From assembly GCA_030531435.1 (NCBI GenBank), contig JAUNNN010000003.1, positions 26,920 to 90,919 of the forward strand: a stretch of DNA of 64,000 bases, read 5' to 3'. A program made the translations under genes and the position numbers. The DNA comes from Lachnospiraceae bacterium. Lineage in GTDB: Bacteria > Bacillota > Clostridia > Lachnospirales > Lachnospiraceae. Within the stretch, counting starts at the first letter, position 1. Every line of letters starts with the position of its first letter. This document shows positions 44,647-53,467 of this stretch, piece by piece. The notes under the pieces were generated by a model. That model saw nothing but the letters and a program-made list of their open reading frames with translations. It searched no databases and was not told the DNA's origin.

Positions 44647-46455
44647 TTATTTATCCGAATCTAGTTTAAGTACACTCATGAATGCCTGCTGTGGAATTTC
44701 TACGTTACCAACCTGACGCATTCGCTTCTTACCTTCCTTCTGTTTCTCGAGAAGCTTCTTCTTACGCGAAATATCACCGCCATAACATTTAGCCAAAACA
44801 TCCTTACGCATAGCTTTAACCGTTTCTCTGGCAATAACCTTGCTTCCAATTGCAGCCTGAATAGGTATTTCAAATAAATGACGTGGAATTTCGTCTTTAA
44901 GTTTTTCGCACATCTTTCTAGCTCTGTCATAAGCACCATCTGCATGCACAATAAATGAAAGAGCATCTACTTCTTCTCTATTGATTAAAATATCAAGCTT
45001 AACAAGAGTTGATTTCTCATAACCCTTCATATCATAGTCAAAAGATGCATATCCTCTTGATCTTGATTTAAGTGCATCAAAGAAATCGTAAATAATTTCA
45101 TTTAATGGAAGCTCATACTTAAGAAGTGCTCTTGTTTCTTCCATATACTCCATGCCAAGATATTTACCGCGTCTTTCCTGACACAATTCCATAATAGGTC
45201 CGATAAATTCAGTTGTTACCATTATTTCTGCAGTAACAATAGGTTCTTCCATATAATCAATTTCTGATGGGTCAGGAAGATTTGATGGGTTTGTGAGTTC
45301 AATCATTTCCCCATCTGTTTTATATACCTTATAGACAACACCAGGTGCTGTAGTTACAAGATCAAGATTATATTCTCTCTCAAGTCTTTCCTGAATTATT
45401 TCCAGATGAAGTAAGCCAAGGAAACCACATCTGAATCCAAAACCAAGTGCTAAAGATGTTTCAGGTTCGTAGTTAAGTGATGCATCGTTTAGCTGTAATT
45501 TTTCAAGAGCATCTCTTAAATCAGGATACTTGGCACCATCTGCTGGATATACGCCACAGAATACCATTGACTGAGCCTTCTTATATCCAGGCAATGCTTC
45601 TGCGCATGGCTTCTCTGCATTTGTTACAGTATCACCAACAGCAGTATCACGAACATTCTTAATACTTGCTGTAATGTATCCAACCATTCCAGCTGTTAAT
45701 TCATCACATGTAATAAATCTTCCCGCACCAAAATAACCAACTTCTACTACTTCTGCTGTTGCCCCTGTAGCCATCATTTTAATAGGAGTACCCTTTTTTA
45801 CAGTACCCTCCATCATTCTTACGAATACAATTACACCTTTATATGGATCATAGATTGAATCAAAAATAAGTGCCTTAAGAGGTGCATTCTTATCTCCTGT
45901 TGGAGCTGGAACTTTATTTACAATTGCCTCAAGTACATCTTCTATTCCAATACCAGCTTTAGCAGATATTCTTGGTGCATCCATTGCTTCTATTCCAATA
46001 ACGTCCTCTATTTCATGAGCAACTCTGTCTGGCTCAGCTGATGGAAGATCAATTTTATTTATTACAGGAAATACATCCAAATCATGATCAAGGGCAAGAT
46101 AAACATTTGCTAAAGTCTGTGCTTCTATACCTTGAGCTGCATCTACAACAAGTATTGCTCCATCACAAGCAGCAAGTGATCTTGAAACTTCATAATTAAA
46201 GTCTACATGACCGGGGGTATCAATAAGGTTAAACGTATACTCTTCTCCATCCTTCGCCTTATATATAGTACGAACTGCCTGAGACTTAATAGTAATACCT
46301 CTTTCCCTTTCAAGTTCCATATTATCAAGAACCTGGGCCTGCATTTCTCTTGAAGTAAGAAGTCCTGTGCTCTCTATAATTCTATCTGCAAGCGTAGACT
46401 TACCATGATCAATATGTGCTATTATGCAGAAATTTCTAATTTTACTCTGATCCAT
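44647..46455 (-). CDS. lepA: Elongation factor 4 (LepA)
   Basis: LepA is a ribosome-associated GTPase that acts in back-translocation or ribosome biogenesis. G motifs are clear: [20 protein letters not shown] (G1), [11 protein letters not shown] (G2), DTPGHVDF (G3), INKIDLPSA (G4). The C-terminal LepA-specific domain ends in [19 protein letters not shown] choose the ATG at 46455, which starts DQSKIRNFC and has GGAG at a 6-base spacing, rather than an upstream in-frame ATG at 46500 without support. Length is about 602 residues, normal for LepA. Confidence 0.96.
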   Translation of the reverse strand: MDQSKIRNFCIIAHIDHGKSTLADRIIESTGLLTSREMQAQVLDNMELERERGITIKSQAVRTIYKAKDGEEYTFNLIDTPGHVDFNYEVSRSLAACDGAILVVDAAQGIEAQTLANVYLALDHDLDVFPVINKIDLPSAEPDRVAHEIEDVIGIEAMDAPRISAKAGIGIEDVLEAIVNKVPAPTGDKNAPLKALIFDSIYDPYKGVIVFVRMMEGTVKKGTPIKMMATGATAEVVEVGYFGAGRFITCDELTAGMVGYITASIKNVRDTAVGDTVTNAEKPCAEALPGYKKAQSMVFCGVYPADGAKYPDLRDALEKLQLNDASLNYEPETSLALGFGFRCGFLGLLHLEIIQERLEREYNLDLVTTAPGVVYKVYKTDGEMIELTNPSNLPDPSEIDYMEEPIVTAEIMVTTEFIGPIMELCQERRGKYLGMEYMEETRALLKYELPLNEIIYDFFDALKSRSRGYASFDYDMKGYEKSTLVKLDILINREEVDALSFIVHADGAYDRARKMCEKLKDEIPRHLFEIPIQAAIGSKVIARETVKAMRKDVLAKCYGGDISRKKKLLEKQKEGKKRMRQVGNVEIPQQAFMSVLKLDSDK

Positions 46456-46545
46456 TTTATCTCCAAAAAATTTGACTCTTTCAATTAATGACTGTACCAT
46501 TATATAGATAAATCACGGAAAATTCAACGAACTTTAAAATTTATA

Positions 46546-46574
46546 TTGACAATAAAGAATAGCTGTTCTAGAAT
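46546..46574 (+). promoter_or_regulatory. rpsT promoter
   Basis: TTGACA (46546-46551), 17-base spacer, TAGAAT (46569-46574), about 80 bases before the rpsT start. Near-consensus and on the plus strand, divergent from lepA. Confidence 0.82.
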
Positions 46575-46582
46575 AATCGAGT

Positions 46583-46654
46583 ATGCGCAATGCCCCGTGT
46601 CTTGTTGCGCGCATCGGAGGAGAAATCCTTACTCTGTTAATAGGAGGTGGAATC
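46583..46654 (+). promoter_or_regulatory. rpsT leader with GC-rich hairpin
   Basis: GCGCAA near 46586 and TTGCGC near 46606 can pair around a 14-base loop in the leader RNA, followed by GGAGGAGA and then the TAGGAGGTGG ribosome site. Two purine-rich Shine-Dalgarno-like stretches and the hairpin suggest a possible S20 autoregulatory site; this is inference. Confidence 0.4.
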
Positions 46655-46918
46655 ATGGCAAATATTAAATCAGCAAAGAAGAGAATTTTAGTAATCGATA
46701 AGAAGACTGAGCGTAATAAAGCCGCTAAGACTAAGGTTAAAACTTATGTAAAGAAGGTTTACGCTGCAATCGAATCTGGCGATAAGGCTTCAGCAGATGC
46801 TGCTCTTTTAGAGGCAATTTCAGTTATCAGCAAAGCTACATCAAAGGGTATCTACCACAAGTCAACATCTTCACGTAAGATTTCAAGACTTACAAAGGCT
46901 GTTAACAAAATGGCTTAA
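46655..46918 (+). CDS. rpsT: 30S ribosomal protein S20
   Basis: S20 binds 16S rRNA early in small subunit assembly. The 87-residue protein starts ANIKSAKKRILVIDKKTERN after Met and is rich in Lys, Ala and Ser, ending SRKISRLTKAVNKMA, as in the family. AGGAGGTGG lies 6 bases before the ATG. An upstream in-frame ATG at 46583 lies in the leader and is not used in my call. It is the only clear plus-strand gene in the window, with its own promoter and terminator. Confidence 0.97.
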   Translation: MANIKSAKKRILVIDKKTERNKAAKTKVKTYVKKVYAAIESGDKASADAALLEAISVISKATSKGIYHKSTSSRKISRLTKAVNKMA

Positions 46919-46940
46919 TCGATTTTCGATAATATATAAA

Positions 46941-46976
46941 AAAGACATCCGTACCGTCATACGGATGTCTTTTTTT
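46941..46976 (+). terminator. rpsT terminator, overlapping the end of the convergent gene
   Basis: AAAGACATCCGTA and TACGGATGTCTTT arms (13 bases, perfect) with a 6-base loop and a T-run. The stop and last codons of the convergent oxidoreductase gene (from 46957) lie inside the stem. Confidence 0.92.
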
Positions 46977-47940
46977 CGAATGGAAATTCAATTCCCCAGG
47001 CTTTTCTTATAGAATCCATAAGTCTCATCATTCTAAGTGTTTCAGAATGAGGCATCTCAGGGCACTCAGTCCTACCCTCTCTTATGGCTTCAATTGCCGC
47101 ATTCACCTCATACTCATAACCAGTAATCTGTGTCGGTGCAATATATTCAGCAATAAGCCTTCTTTCAAGATTATATACCTTTATTCCTTCTGGATTATTT
47201 ATATTTTCTACTTCGATATAACCATTCGTGCCGTTAATAACACCACGTCTGTCGGTCTGAGCAAGCATTGTTGCATATAATGATGCCATCTTGCCATCGC
47301 CATATCTTAGCATTATCGTTTCCTGGGCATCAACACCAGATTCGTATTTGATGCACTCAGCAGATATACCAACAATATCATTTCCAAATACCATTGATGC
47401 AAAATTAAGTGGATAAACACCAAGGTCAAGTAAGGCACCACCTGCAAGCTCTGGCTTAGTCATTCTTTCAATATGTTCAAGTGGATATCCAAGGTTTGCT
47501 GAAAGCGATGTAGGATTTCCAATTATTCCGCTTCGTAAAACTGAGTTAATCGTTTCACGCATTGGCATATATCTTGTCCATATTGCCTCACTTAAAAGAA
47601 GTCCTCTTTCTTCTGCTATTTTAATAACTTCTTCTGCCTGCTCTGCATTTGCTGTAAATGCCTTTTCGCAAAGGACATTTTTATAATGGTCAAGACACAT
47701 TTTTATGTGTTCATAATGATGAGAATGTGGTGTTGCAATGTACACAAGGTCAACATTTTCATCATTCAGCATATCAATGTATGAACCATACGCCACGCTA
47801 AATCCGAATTTATCTGCAAAAGCCTGAGCTCTTTTTTTATCTCTTGAAGCTACTGCATAGCATGTTATACCCTTTAATGGCTGGAGTGTTGTAGCCATTG
47901 TAGTTGCAATTTTACCAGCGCCAAGTATAGCTATATTCAT
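46957..47940 (-). CDS. Gfo/Idh/MocA-family oxidoreductase
   Basis: This 327-residue protein is an NAD(P)-dependent dehydrogenase of the glucose-fructose oxidoreductase/inositol dehydrogenase family. The N-terminal Rossmann motif is NIAILGAGKIATTMATTLQP, the conserved Lys lies in VLCEKAFTANAEQAEEVI (usually EKP), and the C-terminal alpha/beta domain follows with GGALLDLGVYPLNFA. The substrate cannot be named. It overlaps the NYN gene by one base. Its last codons form part of the rpsT terminator stem. Confidence 0.85.
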   Translation of the reverse strand: MNIAILGAGKIATTMATTLQPLKGITCYAVASRDKKRAQAFADKFGFSVAYGSYIDMLNDENVDLVYIATPHSHHYEHIKMCLDHYKNVLCEKAFTANAEQAEEVIKIAEERGLLLSEAIWTRYMPMRETINSVLRSGIIGNPTSLSANLGYPLEHIERMTKPELAGGALLDLGVYPLNFASMVFGNDIVGISAECIKYESGVDAQETIMLRYGDGKMASLYATMLAQTDRRGVINGTNGYIEVENINNPEGIKVYNLERRLIAEYIAPTQITGYEYEVNAAIEAIREGRTECPEMPHSETLRMMRLMDSIRKAWGIEFPFEKKTSV

Positions 47941-48854
47941 TAATTCTCCTCCGAGATTACTTCATTATCAATAACGCCAATTCCATCCATGTCATTAATA
48001 AATCTTGAGAACTTTGAATATTCAAAATCTCTTGTATTAAATCCCTGGAATTTCTTTTCAATAAGCTGTTTTAGTGTTGGAAGAGGCATTTTTCCACCCT
48101 TATTATTAAGGGTATCTCTTACATATTTCTCAATCTTATCTTTAGATATTTCTGCACTGGCAAGATCAACACAAATTGATGTTCCAACATATTTAAGCTT
48201 TATAGATTTAAAACTCTCAAGAAACTTTGAAAGCTTTGAATATCCATAATTTCTAACATCAAAGTCAGCATGTCTATTACTAATTTTGCTTCCGATCTCG
48301 CCAACTGTTGTTTCTTTTCCAACAGCATTATTATCGATGATAATCTTCTTTATAGATTCCTCAATGTCTTGCTTGCTTATTTCTTCTGTTTCAGCAACCT
48401 CTTCTTCAGCTTCTTCTGCAGCTAAAACCTCAAGATATTTAAACAGCGAACAGGATGCTCTAAATGCTTCAACAGTCTTCTTTTCTCCCATTCCTATAAC
48501 AAGCATTCCTGATTCACGAAGTCTTGCAGTAAGTCTTGTGAAATCACTGTCACTTGAAATGATACAGAAACCATCGACTTTTCCTGAATATAAAATATCC
48601 ATGGCATCGATTATAAGGGCTGAATCAGTTGAGTTTTTGCCCTGAGTGTAACTATACTGCTGAACAGGAGTTATTGCATATTTTAAAAACACTTCCTTCC
48701 AGCCATATAATCTGCTGCTTGTCCAATCGCCATAAGCTCTCTTATATGTAGCAACACCGTGGTTTGATATTTCATCAAAAACACACTTCATGTATTTTGT
48801 AGAAATATTCTCGGAATCGATTAATACTGCAAGTCTTTTTTCTCTATCTTCCAT
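47940..48854 (-). CDS. NYN domain protein with two LOTUS/OST-HTH domains
   Basis: The 304-residue protein starts with a NYN (PIN-like) RNase domain: RLAVLIDSENISTKYMKCVF, the AYGDW strand, ALIIDAMDILYSGKVDGFCI and ISSDSDFTRLTARLRESGML, with all acidic positions kept. Two OST-HTH/LOTUS winged-helix domains follow (about 163-235 and 235-300), both with a F-x-x-R-x-(Y/F)-x-YSK-(L/F)-S-x-F signature. Bacterial members of this group are thought to be RNA-binding ribonucleases; the target is unknown. It lies 12 bases after serS. Confidence 0.85.
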   Translation of the reverse strand: MEDREKRLAVLIDSENISTKYMKCVFDEISNHGVATYKRAYGDWTSSRLYGWKEVFLKYAITPVQQYSYTQGKNSTDSALIIDAMDILYSGKVDGFCIISSDSDFTRLTARLRESGMLVIGMGEKKTVEAFRASCSLFKYLEVLAAEEAEEEVAETEEISKQDIEESIKKIIIDNNAVGKETTVGEIGSKISNRHADFDVRNYGYSKLSKFLESFKSIKLKYVGTSICVDLASAEISKDKIEKYVRDTLNNKGGKMPLPTLKQLIEKKFQGFNTRDFEYSKFSRFINDMDGIGVIDNEVISEEN

Positions 48855-48866
48855 AAAGGCCTCAAA

Positions 48867-50153
48867 TTAGTGCTTTGGAATAAGCTTTTCTACGCCACCC
48901 ATGTATGGTCTTAATACTTCTGGAATGTTAACTGATCCATCTGCATTAAGGTTGTTCTCAAGGAATGCAATAAGCATACGTGGTGGAGCAACAACTGTAT
49001 TATTAAGTGTATGTGCAAAGTACTTTCCGTCCTTGCCATTAACTCTGATTTTAAGACGTCTCGCCTGAGCATCACCAAGGTTTGAACATGAACCAACTTC
49101 AAAATACTTCTTCTGACGTGGTGACCATGCTTCTACGTCAAATGACTTAACCTTAAGATCTGCAAGATCTCCTGAACAGCACTCAAGTGTACGAACAGGA
49201 ATATCCATTGAACGGAAAAGATCAACTGTGTTCTGCCATAATTTATCAAACCACATTGGTGAATCTTCTGGCTTACAAACAACAATCATTTCCTGCTTTT
49301 CAAACTGGTGAATTCTGTATACGCCTCTCTCCTCAATACCATGTGCACCTTTTTCTTTTCTGAAACATGGTGAATATGATGTAAGTGTCTGAGGGAGCTT
49401 TTCTTCTGGAACGATCTGATCAATAAATTTACCAATCATTGAATGCTCTGATGTACCAATAAGGTAAAGGTCTTCACCTTCAATCTTATACATCATGGCA
49501 TCCATTTCAGCGAAGCTCATAACACCAGTTACAACGTTTGATCTAATCATGAATGGTGGTATGCAATATGTAAAACCTCTATCAATCATAAAGTCTCTAG
49601 CGTATGAAATAACTGCTGAATGGAGTCTTGCGATATCTCCCATGAGATAGTAGAAACCATTACCTGCTACTCTTCCAGCTGCATCAATATCAATTCCATC
49701 AAATCTTTCCATAATATCTGTATGATATGGAACTTCAAAATCTGGAACTACAGGCTCGCCATATTTTGTAACTTCCACATTCTCAGAGTCATCCTTTCCG
49801 ATTGGAACAGAAGGATCAATGATATTTGGAATTGTCATCATAATCTTTGTAACTTTTTCTGAAAGCTCTGCTTCTTTCTTCTCAAGCTCTGCAAGTCTTT
49901 CAGCATTCTTTGTTACCTGCTTCTTAACTTCTTCAGCTTCTTCCTTTTTGCCCTGAGCCATAAGAGCACCAATCTGCTTAGAAATAGTGTTACGGCTTGC
50001 TCTAAGCTCATCAGCTTCGCCCTTAGCAGCTCTTGATTCTGCGTCAAGTGCAATTACTTCGTCAACCAAAGGAAGCTTTTCATCCTGAAACTTATTTTTA
50101 ATGTTCTGCTTTACTACATCTGGATTTTCCCTAAGAAACTTAATGTCTAACAT
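48867..50153 (-). CDS. serS: Seryl-tRNA synthetase
   Basis: SerRS charges tRNA-Ser. The 428-residue class II enzyme has the N-terminal helical arm (about 30-105), motif 2 in SPCFRKEKGAHGIEERGVYR with the following IHQFEKQEM, SCSNLGDAQARRLKIR and motif 3 with NNTVVAPPRMLIAFLENN. The 134-base upstream region has a promoter and a ribosome site but no T-box features. Confidence 0.97.
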   Translation of the reverse strand: MLDIKFLRENPDVVKQNIKNKFQDEKLPLVDEVIALDAESRAAKGEADELRASRNTISKQIGALMAQGKKEEAEEVKKQVTKNAERLAELEKKEAELSEKVTKIMMTIPNIIDPSVPIGKDDSENVEVTKYGEPVVPDFEVPYHTDIMERFDGIDIDAAGRVAGNGFYYLMGDIARLHSAVISYARDFMIDRGFTYCIPPFMIRSNVVTGVMSFAEMDAMMYKIEGEDLYLIGTSEHSMIGKFIDQIVPEEKLPQTLTSYSPCFRKEKGAHGIEERGVYRIHQFEKQEMIVVCKPEDSPMWFDKLWQNTVDLFRSMDIPVRTLECCSGDLADLKVKSFDVEAWSPRQKKYFEVGSCSNLGDAQARRLKIRVNGKDGKYFAHTLNNTVVAPPRMLIAFLENNLNADGSVNIPEVLRPYMGGVEKLIPKH

Positions 50154-50238
50154 CTCTAATCTCCTAAATTTTATTTATTTTCGTTATCAGAATTACAAAT
50201 AATTATTTAGTAATTCCATAAAAAACCATATCCAAATT

Positions 50239-50267
50239 ATTTTATCATCAGTTAACGCTATATTCAA
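50239..50267 (-). promoter_or_regulatory. serS promoter
   Basis: Minus-strand TTGAAT (50262-50267), 17-base spacer, TAAAAT (50239-50244), about 85 bases before serS. Confidence 0.55.
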
Positions 50268-50287
50268 TGTGATAGGACTTAATTATA

Positions 50288-50581
50288 CTATTTTTTTGTA
50301 ATAGGGATTCTATTTCTAACCCTTGTGTATTTATTAACATAGTCTGCAATATTATTTCCGTTAAGAATATTTATTGCCTCAATTTGAGTAAGTCCATATT
50401 TATTTTGAAGCTCGAGCCTTAATTCCTTGTGCTTGTCTATGTCCTGGCAGTCTGTTTTATTAATATCTTCTGCCATTTTTCGATATTCCTCACAGACTTC
50501 CTTTGTAAGCCAGGCACCCTTATGCTGAAGGTTTTCTTCGTTTATACGCATCTGAGCTTTATCAACTTTTTCCTTTGCCAT
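50288..50581 (-). CDS. Small charged protein of unknown function
   Basis: I do not recognise this 97-residue protein. It is hydrophilic, mostly helical by composition (LQHKGAWLTKEVCEEYRKMA), with a later KYGLTQIEAINILNGNNIAD segment that could be a small helical domain. There is no signal or membrane segment. AAAGGGAA lies 5 bases before the ATG. It lies 45 bases after the sirtuin gene and is followed by the serS promoter, so it may be cotranscribed with the sirtuin. Confidence 0.7.
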   Translation of the reverse strand: MAKEKVDKAQMRINEENLQHKGAWLTKEVCEEYRKMAEDINKTDCQDIDKHKELRLELQNKYGLTQIEAINILNGNNIADYVNKYTRVRNRIPITKK

Positions 50582-50626
50582 AAAATTCCCTTTATACTGG
50601 TTTACATAATTCCAGTGCCATTAAAT

Positions 50627-51349
50627 CTACACAGTAATTGTATCTAATACTTCCCCAATTTTTCCATATATTACAAGGTCTGCCTTTGAATCTCTTGGGG
50701 TGCTTGTCATATTAATTAATACAAGCTTATTTCCTCTGTAATAATCAATAAGGCCTGCTGCCGGGTAAACTGACAAACTCGTTCCACCTATAATTAGCAT
50801 ATCCGCCTCAGAAATTGCTTTTAGAGAATTAGACATTGTCATGTCATCTAATCCTTCTTCATATAAAACAACATCTGGCTTTACTGGACCACCACATTTT
50901 TCACATTTTGGCACACCTTCTGTATTCATAATAAATTTTTCGTCATAAAATTCATGGCATGATTCGCAATAATTTCTTAAAACACTTCCGTGAAGCTCAT
51001 ATACATTTTTGGAGCCTGCCAGCTGATGAAGGCCATCAATGTTCTGAGTAACAACTGCTGTAAGCTTACCTTTTGCCTCCATTTCAGCGAGCTTAAGGTG
51101 AGCCTTATTTGGTTTTGCATCAGAATAAATCATTTTGTCTCTGTAGAATCTATAAAATTCTTCAGGATATCTTCTATAGAAAGTATGTGAAAGAATTGTC
51201 TCTGGAGGATAATCATATTTCTGATTGTACAAACCATCTACGCTTCTAAAATCAGGGATTCCGCTTTCTGTAGAAACGCCTGCGCCACCAAAGAAAACTA
51301 TTTTTTTACTTTCATCAACGTATTTCTGTAATGTTTCAAGTTCGTTCAT
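50627..51349 (-). CDS. cobB: NAD-dependent protein deacylase, sirtuin family
   Basis: Sir2/CobB enzymes remove acyl groups from lysines using NAD. The 240-residue protein has the Rossmann motif FFGGAGVSTESGIPDFRS, the TQNIDGLHQLAG catalytic region with His in NVYELHGSV, and a zinc site of four Cys (CESC...CEKCGG). MTSTPRDSKADLVIYGKIGE closes the NAD site. The length is normal for the class U/III bacterial sirtuins. It lies downstream of an inverted pair of REP-like palindromes. Confidence 0.93.
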   Translation of the reverse strand: MNELETLQKYVDESKKIVFFGGAGVSTESGIPDFRSVDGLYNQKYDYPPETILSHTFYRRYPEEFYRFYRDKMIYSDAKPNKAHLKLAEMEAKGKLTAVVTQNIDGLHQLAGSKNVYELHGSVLRNYCESCHEFYDEKFIMNTEGVPKCEKCGGPVKPDVVLYEEGLDDMTMSNSLKAISEADMLIIGGTSLSVYPAAGLIDYYRGNKLVLINMTSTPRDSKADLVIYGKIGEVLDTITV

Positions 51350-51408
51350 ATTTCCTCCTAATTAATCTAAAAATCTTTTAATATTATACCACTTCCCAGG
51401 CCACAATG

Positions 51409-51440
51409 GGGACGCTTCTTTTGTCACAAGGAGCGTCCCT
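51409..51440. repeat. REP-like palindrome, copy 2
   Basis: GGGACGCT (51409-51416) and AGCGTCCC (51432-51439) arms around TCTTTTGTCACAAGG. It is inverted with respect to copy 3, 20 bases away. Confidence 0.8.
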
Positions 51441-51460
51441 TTGTACCATTATATGACAAT

Positions 51461-51493
51461 AGGGACGCCCCTTGTGACAAAAGAAGCGTCCCT
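51461..51493. repeat. REP-like palindrome, copy 3 (inverted)
   Basis: AGGGACGC (51461-51468) and GCGTCCCT (51486-51493). Its reverse complement is identical to copy 2 over 32 bases except one base. Its position 20 bases past the metY stop suggests it may also serve as a terminator. Confidence 0.8.
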
Positions 51494-51513
51494 ACCGACT
51501 AATTTGAAATGTA

Positions 51514-52797
51514 TTATTTAAGTGCAGCAAATCCATTTTCAAGATCTGCGATAATGTCATCTATATGCTCTGTTCCAATAGAGAGTCTGATTGTATTCTG
51601 GTAAATTCCTACATCATTAAGTTCTTCATCTGTAAGCTGGCTGTGTGTTGTAGATGCTGGATGAATAACAAGACTCTTAACATCAGCAACATTAGCAAGA
51701 AGTGAGAAAATCTTAAGATTATCAATAAACTTAAATGCCTCTTCTCTTCCACCCTTAATTTCAAATGTGAAAATAGATGCTCCACCATTAGGGAAGTACT
51801 TCTCATAAAGCTTGTGATCTGGATGATCCTCAAGGCTTGGATGATTTACCTTTTCTACTAATGGATGATTCTTTAAGTATTCAACAACCTTCTTAGCATT
51901 CTCTGCATGTCTTTCAAGTCTTAAGCTTAATGTTTCAGTTCCCTGAAGAAGTAAGAATGCTGCAAATGGAGAAATAGTTGCTCCTGTATCTCTAAGTAAG
52001 ATTGCTCTAATATATGTTGCAAATGCAGCTTTGCCAGCAGCTTCTGTAAATTTAACACCGTGATAACTAGGATTTGCTTCTGAAATCCATGGATATTTAC
52101 CACTCTTTGCCCAGTCATATGTACCACCATCAACAATTACACCACCAAGTGTAGTTCCATGACCGCCAATAAACTTTGTTGCTGAATGTACTACAATATC
52201 TGCACCATGCTCAATTGGTCTAATTAAATAAGGAGTTCCAAAAGTATTGTCTATTACTAATGGAAGGTTATGCTTATGTGCTATTTCTGCAATTGCATCA
52301 ATATCTGGAATATCACTGTTAGGATTTCCAAGTGTTTCAATATATACTGCCTTTGTATTATCTTTAATTGCTCCTTCAAGCTCTTCAAGATTGTGTGCAT
52401 CTACGAATGTAGACTCAATTCCATAAAGTGGAAGTGTATGTGCAAGTAAGTTAGCTGATCCACCGTAAATAGTCTTCTGTGCAACAATATGCTCACCTGC
52501 TTTTGCAAGAGCCTGTACTGTATAAGTAATTGCTGCTGCACCAGATGCTACTGCAAGTCCTGCCACACCGCCTTCTAAAGCTGCAATTCTATCTTCAAAT
52601 ACGCCTTGAGTACTATTTGTTAATCTTCCATAAATATTTCCTGCATCTGCAAGACCAAATCTATCAGCAGCGTGCTGGCTATTATGAAATACGTAACTTG
52701 TTGTCTGATAAATAGGAACTGCTCTTGAATCTGTTGCTGGATCTGCGCTTTCCTGTCCTACGTGTAACTGTAATGTTTCAAACTTGTAATCTGCCAT
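51514..52797 (-). CDS. metY: O-acetylhomoserine sulfhydrylase (Cys/Met metabolism PLP enzyme)
   Basis: This PLP enzyme makes homocysteine from O-acetylhomoserine and sulfide. The start at 52797 gives ADYKFETLQLHVGQESADPA after Met, with AGAGGAAA 5 bases upstream; the in-frame extension to 52875 lies in the leader. The PLP lysine is in VVHSATKFIGGHGTTLGGVI, and the EGGVAGLAVASGAAAITYTV and YGRLTNSTQ segments fit the gamma family. At about 427 residues it is the long form typical of MetY rather than cystathionine enzymes. A promoter and a palindromic candidate operator lie upstream. Confidence 0.92.
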   Translation of the reverse strand: MADYKFETLQLHVGQESADPATDSRAVPIYQTTSYVFHNSQHAADRFGLADAGNIYGRLTNSTQGVFEDRIAALEGGVAGLAVASGAAAITYTVQALAKAGEHIVAQKTIYGGSANLLAHTLPLYGIESTFVDAHNLEELEGAIKDNTKAVYIETLGNPNSDIPDIDAIAEIAHKHNLPLVIDNTFGTPYLIRPIEHGADIVVHSATKFIGGHGTTLGGVIVDGGTYDWAKSGKYPWISEANPSYHGVKFTEAAGKAAFATYIRAILLRDTGATISPFAAFLLLQGTETLSLRLERHAENAKKVVEYLKNHPLVEKVNHPSLEDHPDHKLYEKYFPNGGASIFTFEIKGGREEAFKFIDNLKIFSLLANVADVKSLVIHPASTTHSQLTDEELNDVGIYQNTIRLSIGTEHIDDIIADLENGFAALK

Positions 52798-52842
52798 TTT
52801 ATTTTCCTCTTTCTTTCTGTTAAAATTCGTTTCTTCTATTTC

Positions 52843-52851
52843 CCTACTAGG
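52843..52851. promoter_or_regulatory. Candidate operator in the metY leader
   Basis: CCTACTAGG is an odd-centred palindrome about 25 bases downstream of the -10 box, within ACATACCTAGTAGGGA on the coding strand. Its type and place resemble Rrf2-family (CymR-like) sites of sulfur genes; the match is by recollection and not certain. Confidence 0.4.
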
Positions 52852-52875
52852 TATGTAGGCGTTTGATTTATACAT

Positions 52876-52904
52876 ATAGTATCATCTGTAAATCATACTG
52901 TCTA
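52876..52904 (-). promoter_or_regulatory. metY promoter
   Basis: Minus-strand TAGACA (52899-52904), 17-base spacer, TACTAT (52876-52881). The leader to the metY start is about 70 bases. Confidence 0.55.
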
Positions 52905-52925
52905 ATTACTAATTTTTTTTACTAG

Positions 52926-52944
52926 TTATAACTATAGGTTATAA
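52926..52944. other. Inverted repeat upstream of the metY promoter
   Basis: TTATAAC and GTTATAA arms of 7 bases with a TATAG centre, directly upstream of the -35 region of metY. Possible protein-binding site; no regulator assigned. Confidence 0.35.
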
Positions 52945-52952
52945 CACAAAGA

Positions 52953-52985
52953 GCACCACTTATCTTTTAAGACAAATGGTGCCCC
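52953..52985 (-). terminator. Terminator-like hairpin downstream of the PNPOx gene
   Basis: GCACCA near 52953 and TGGTGC near 52977, extended by partly paired bases, form a stem with an A-rich loop about 55 bases past the stop at 53041. The T-run on the minus strand is short (CTTTGTGTT). Confidence 0.5.
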
Positions 52986-53040
52986 CTTAATCTGCACATT
53001 TTTAATTACTTATAAATAAATCAATATATATTGCTAATTA

Positions 53041-53451
53041 TTAGTCGTTTAAATTCTGTGGTGCATCTGTAAATGAATAAATAGTTGCGCTATCAATATC
53101 CATATATAATGCATTTGTGTTTGCATCACCTTCTGTATACATAGCACGAAGGTTTGGATAATCTTCAAGAAGAGCCTTGTGTACTTCTACTCTGTTATCT
53201 GCTACAAGCTTACCTGAAATACGAATCCATCTTCCTGTATTATCCATTGTAGAAATTTCAAATTTTGCATTATTATCAAGCTGCTTTGAAACATCTTTAG
53301 CCTTTGCAGTTAATACATAAATCTTATCTTCAAATAATGTAGCTGTTCCAAAAGGTCTGACTCTTGGCTGATCATTATCAACTGTAGCTAAATAATATGT
53401 TCCAGCTTCCTTTAAAAATTCCTGAACTGTTTTGATGTTTTTTGTTACCAT
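53041..53451 (-). CDS. Pyridoxamine 5-phosphate oxidase-fold flavin protein
   Basis: The 136-residue protein is of the small PNPOx-like split-barrel family that binds FMN or F420. Typical strands are YYLATVDNDQPRVRPFGTAT and FEISTMDNTGRWIRISGKLV. The exact substrate is unknown, and it is too short to be a classical PdxH. It lies 16 bases after mnmA and ends the operon. Confidence 0.8.
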   Translation of the reverse strand: MVTKNIKTVQEFLKEAGTYYLATVDNDQPRVRPFGTATLFEDKIYVLTAKAKDVSKQLDNNAKFEISTMDNTGRWIRISGKLVADNRVEVHKALLEDYPNLRAMYTEGDANTNALYMDIDSATIYSFTDAPQNLND

Positions 53452-53467
53452 TTTTATTCTCCTTATA

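Noticed and set aside
50154..50287. T-box leader before serS
   Set aside because: The 134-base region is too short and lacks the conserved antiterminator GGTGG-type bulge sequence.
52798..53040. SAM riboswitch or T-box before metY
   Set aside because: The leader after the predicted start is only about 70 bases with no conserved SAM-I helices; the region instead shows a promoter and palindromes.
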